DNA of 24,697 nucleotides from a virus, in IMG/VR virus record IMGVR_UViG_3300040751_002124, positions 1 through 24,697 of that record; one strand, written 5' to 3'. Position 1 is the first letter of the stretch; each line of letters begins with the position of its first letter. Positions 22,246 through 24,697 of this stretch are shown piece after piece. The translations under genes were made by a program, and so were the position numbers. The notes under the pieces were generated by a model that did not search any database, was not told the origin of the DNA, and was given only the letters and a program-made list of their open reading frames with translations.

Positions 22246-23094
22246 ATGAGATTTAGTTTATGGACAAATTATGGCGCACTTAATAGTAAGCCAGTATTTC
22301 AAGCATTTGCAGATAGTTTAAAGTCTGCAGGGCACACTGTAGTTTATAACGACAATAAAAGCGATATAGATGTTATATGGAGTGTGCTTTGGAATGGCAG
22401 AATGACTAATAATAAACTAATTTGGGAAAGCAATAGGAAAATTAATAAACACACTATTGTTTTAGAAGTAGGTGGAATAAAACGTGGAACAACATGGAAA
22501 GTGGGATTGAATGGAATTAATAGAGATGCTTATTTTGGTCCTTCCGGTAACGATAATACTAGGGCAGAGCATTTGGGTTTGCGCCTTGGTGATTGGAGAA
22601 AGTCTGGGGATTATATCTTAATTTGCGGACAGCATGATAAAAGTTTACAATGGCGTAATATGCCACGTATGAGCAATTGGTTTTTACAAACCTACGATAC
22701 AATACGCAAACATACTGACAGACCAATTATATTCCGTCCGCATCCACGTTGTAGATTAGAACACATTGAACGTGGCTTACGTTATGTAGAAAGACAAGAA
22801 CCAAGACATTTGGAGGGCACCTATGACGATTTTGATATGGGCTTTGATAATGTATATTGCACTGTTAGCTGGAGCAGCAATCCTGGGATTCATAGTGTCA
22901 TCAACGGGGTTCCTGCTTTTGTTGGCCCTTCTTCTCTTGCTTATGATGTAGCAGGACACGATCTAAATTTAATTGAGTACCCACAAACACCAGACAGAAC
23001 ACAATGGCTAAATGATTATGCTTGGACAGAATACACTGTTGAGGAAATAGCAAACGGATTGCCTTTAAAACGATTGACATCTAAGCTACATTAA
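22246..23094 (+). CDS. Capsule-synthesis-like protein, paralogue 3 of 3
   Basis: 282 residues. The same ordered motifs as in the genes at 17041 and 18727 are present: 'LGDWRKSGDYILICGQHD', 'TIRKHTDRPIIFRPHPR', 'CTVSWSSNPGIHSVINGVPAF' and 'LNLIEYPQTPDRTQWLNDYAWTEYTVEEIANGLP'. 'FRPHPR' and 'SSNPGIHSVINGVP' look like an intact KpsC/KpsS-type donor site. The N-terminal part (residues 1-90) has its own sequence, 'SLWTNYGALNSKPVFQAFADSL', and is the most variable region among the three copies, as expected if acceptor specificity has diverged. It is divergent from the epimerase gene with 38 bases between them. No clear plus-strand promoter box or ribosome-binding site is visible in that gap. The end overlaps the promoter of the next gene. 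Confidence 0.65.
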   Translation: MRFSLWTNYGALNSKPVFQAFADSLKSAGHTVVYNDNKSDIDVIWSVLWNGRMTNNKLIWESNRKINKHTIVLEVGGIKRGTTWKVGLNGINRDAYFGPSGNDNTRAEHLGLRLGDWRKSGDYILICGQHDKSLQWRNMPRMSNWFLQTYDTIRKHTDRPIIFRPHPRCRLEHIERGLRYVERQEPRHLEGTYDDFDMGFDNVYCTVSWSSNPGIHSVINGVPAFVGPSSLAYDVAGHDLNLIEYPQTPDRTQWLNDYAWTEYTVEEIANGLPLKRLTSKLH

Positions 23095-23102
23095 GCTATA
23101 CT
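23074..23102 (+). promoter_or_regulatory. Near-consensus sigma70 promoter with leaderless start
   Basis: TTGACA (23074-23079), a 17-bp spacer and TATACT (23097-23102) form a near-perfect sigma70 promoter overlapping the end of the preceding gene. The ATG at 23109 lies seven bases past the -10 element, exactly where transcription should start, so the mRNA is predicted to be leaderless. Confidence 0.85.
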
Positions 23103-23108
23103 TGTATT

Positions 23109-24335
23109 ATGAACATTGTAGCTGAAACTATCGAAGATCTTCTTGAAATACTTGCAGGATTAAAATTAAAGCCTGTCATAAAAATAGAATCTAATGATGC
23201 AACTATTATGCATAGCATCGCTAGACAGACTTTTAGAGGCACTGCTTTAACAGATAGACAATTTAATTTGATGCAAGAAAAATTACTTCATTACCGCAAA
23301 GACTTTATGGAGTTAGGATATAATTTTGATCTTGCTCTAGAAACACTTAGACAACCTTTACGCCAAATTGATAGAAGTAAATTTATCAAACTAGTTAAAA
23401 CTTCAGATGTATTTCAAGACCAAGTTTACGAAAGTTACAAAACCGACTGGGCATGGGTACAAGTAAGATTTCCTTTTAGTAAAACCTTAATAATGAAAAT
23501 TAACAGTATTAGAGCTGTAAGAGATTACGTACACCATAAAGGCGAACATTCACACTATTTTAAGTTTAATGAAAAAAATGTAAAATCTATTATAGAAGCC
23601 TTTTCAAATTCTAATTTTGAAATTGAAAAAGATATTTTAGACTATTATGAAAAAATTAAAATAATAGAAAATTCAAAAGAGGAACATATTCCTTCGATTA
23701 AAAATTGCCAACTAGTAAATGTAAACCAAAATGCTAAAAAGTTAATTGCCAACGAAATTGGCGAAATTTCTAAAAACAATATTTTACAATTAATTGATCG
23801 TAAGAATAGATACGGAATAACAAATTTTACATATACAAATCAAAAAGGCACATTACAAGAAACTATTGCTTTAAGAGAAAGCAGAGATATACTTTTTAGG
23901 CCTAATGAATATAAATTAAATGATGTATTGTATGCACTAAATGATTTAAATAGGTATCCTTTGTTATTTGTACTTGACGAAATACATGCTGAAAAACAGT
24001 TACATCAAACTTTTAATTTTTATAAAGATTTTATACCTGCTGAACAGCAGAGTGTGCTTTTTAGACTTGAAGGAAGCGACCAAGAATTTAATCAAATGGT
24101 TAAAGATTATAAAATTAATAATTGGGTTGACAGTTCTACAAAGATAGTGTATACTAGTGTTAACAAAATTCCAAAAGTTTTATTTAAAGCAGACTGGCAA
24201 CCTATTGCAACAGTTTCATTTAATAGTAAAACAAATAGAAATTTAGATTTATATACAAAAACTTATTGTGACTTAATAATATTTTATGATAATGAAATAA
24301 GTCCACTTAGAAGGTATTCAAGTTATTATGTCTAG
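23109..24335 (+). CDS. Conserved phage protein upstream of uvsW, function unknown
   Basis: 408 residues, not recognised as a known family. The N-terminal part is helical and charged (AETIEDLLEILAGLKLKPVI, 'RGTALTDRQFNLMQEKLLHY'). A middle segment 'WAWVQVRFPFSKTLIMKIN', then 'VHHKGEHSHYFKFNEKNVKSII', contains a His-rich patch. The C-terminal third has an alternating strand-helix pattern: 'YPLLFVLDEIHAEKQLH', 'EQQSVLFRLEGSDQEFNQMV', 'STKIVYTSVNKIPKVLF' and 'CDLIIFYDNE'. 'VLDEIHAE' resembles a helicase Walker B (DExH), but no Walker A is present in this protein, so it is not a complete ATPase by itself. Position directly upstream of uvsW and a strong early-type promoter suggest a replication or recombination role; that is inference. 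It overlaps uvsW by eight bases. Confidence 0.7.
   Translation: MNIVAETIEDLLEILAGLKLKPVIKIESNDATIMHSIARQTFRGTALTDRQFNLMQEKLLHYRKDFMELGYNFDLALETLRQPLRQIDRSKFIKLVKTSDVFQDQVYESYKTDWAWVQVRFPFSKTLIMKINSIRAVRDYVHHKGEHSHYFKFNEKNVKSIIEAFSNSNFEIEKDILDYYEKIKIIENSKEEHIPSIKNCQLVNVNQNAKKLIANEIGEISKNNILQLIDRKNRYGITNFTYTNQKGTLQETIALRESRDILFRPNEYKLNDVLYALNDLNRYPLLFVLDEIHAEKQLHQTFNFYKDFIPAEQQSVLFRLEGSDQEFNQMVKDYKINNWVDSSTKIVYTSVNKIPKVLFKADWQPIATVSFNSKTNRNLDLYTKTYCDLIIFYDNEISPLRRYSSYYV
24127..24155 (+). promoter_or_regulatory. Internal sigma70 promoter for uvsW
   Basis: Inside the 408-residue gene, TTGACA (24127-24132), a 17-bp spacer and TATACT (24150-24155) repeat exactly the hexamers and spacing of the promoter at 23074. 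The predicted start, near 24162, gives uvsW a ~165-base leader. Exact conservation within coding sequence argues against chance. Confidence 0.8.
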
Positions 24336-24697
24336 TTGTAAACTTATAATTGAAGATGAAGTAAACATCAAACTAGAAGGACTAGAGGTAGATGTCAGAC
24401 GAAAGCTCGCCAATGCTCTTAAGTTTGAAGTACCATATGCACGTTATATGCCGCAATACAAACTAGGACGCTGGGATGGCAAAGTTGCTTTCTTTGGCAT
24501 TGGCGGCACAGGATATGTCAATCATCTTGATACTATTGTTTCAGTACTTGAAAAAAATAAAGTTCAAATAGTAGACATTGAAGATAGACGACATCCTGTA
24601 CAATTAGACTTTCAGCCTATTGACGAACGCTACTGGGCAGACCAGGGTGTTGTATGGCCTAAAGGTCATCCAGCAGAAGGCGAAGAGATTATTCTAC
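24328..24697 (+). CDS. uvsW: UvsW helicase, N-terminal part (3' partial)
   Basis: The ATG at 24328 overlaps the previous stop by eight bases, and the frame runs open to the window end (123 complete codons), so the helicase domains lie beyond it. The visible N-terminal domain, 'DVRRKLANALKFEVPYARYM' followed by 'YKLGRWDGKVAFFGIGGTGY', matches the small double-stranded DNA-binding domain of T4 UvsW (the 'RxNPxxxxGxWDG' pattern). UvsW is a superfamily 2 helicase that remodels branched DNA, regresses forks and removes R-loops, switching the phage from origin-dependent to recombination-dependent replication. Transcription probably comes both from 23074 and from the internal promoter at 24127. Spelling of the rest of the protein cannot be checked here. 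Confidence 0.88.
   Translation, partial: MSSCKLIIEDEVNIKLEGLEVDVRRKLANALKFEVPYARYMPQYKLGRWDGKVAFFGIGGTGYVNHLDTIVSVLEKNKVQIVDIEDRRHPVQLDFQPIDERYWADQGVVWPKGHPAEGEEIIL

Noticed and set aside
1-24697. tRNA genes, insertion sequences, integrase or attachment sites
   Set aside because: None was seen; no clover-leaf, transposase motif or terminal inverted repeat was found, consistent with a lytic phage segment.

Overview
The window is a stretch of a strictly lytic, T4-like (myovirus) phage genome. The evidence is a run of recognisable T4 core genes: a gp4-like head completion nuclease, both terminase subunits (gp16 and gp17), the single-stranded DNA-binding protein gp32, and the recombination proteins UvsX, UvsY and UvsW. 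The DNA is strongly AT-rich, genes are packed with 1-17 bp overlaps, and several gp16/gp32/UvsY features look like those of marine T4-like phages (cyanophages and SAR11/Pelagibacter myophages) rather than enterobacterial T4. The host is therefore probably a marine bacterium. That is inference: no host or photosynthesis gene is present to settle it.

Layout. (1) 1-4598: morphogenesis. A partial tail-tube-fold protein, a small conserved protein, a fibre-like protein with YGITDA repeats, gp4, gp16 and two acidic conserved proteins, closed by a strong terminator at 4619-4645. (2) 4660-9612: a 2OG-Fe(II) oxygenase-like protein, gp17, a 697-residue protein of unknown function and an SGNH-like hydrolase. 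(3) 9609-12553: replication and recombination. gp32 has its own promoter region and is followed by a terminator, then uvsX, a small acidic protein and uvsY. (4) 12550-23094: a surface-glycan island inserted between uvsY and uvsW. It holds two polysaccharide pyruvyl transferase-like proteins, an exostosin-like protein, three GT-A-like glycosyltransferases, three paralogous capsule-synthesis-like proteins, a sulfotransferase, a GSCFA protein, a nucleotidyltransferase-cupin fusion and an NAD-dependent sugar epimerase/dehydratase. (5) 23109-24697: a 408-residue protein of unknown function and the start of uvsW.

How it works together. gp16/gp17 package DNA and gp4 completes the head. gp32, UvsX, UvsY and UvsW form the recombination-dependent replication set. 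The island has the parts to activate a sugar phosphate, isomerise or epimerise it, transfer it, and cap the product with pyruvate, sulfate or acyl groups, which suggests remodelling of host or virion surface glycan. Transcription signals are unusually readable. T4-late-type boxes recur, three share TAAATATC[T/A]TTA, and the predicted start point often falls on the A of the ATG, suggesting leaderless mRNAs. Sigma70-like promoters (TTGACA, 17-bp spacer) precede gp32, the 408-residue gene and, inside that gene, uvsW.
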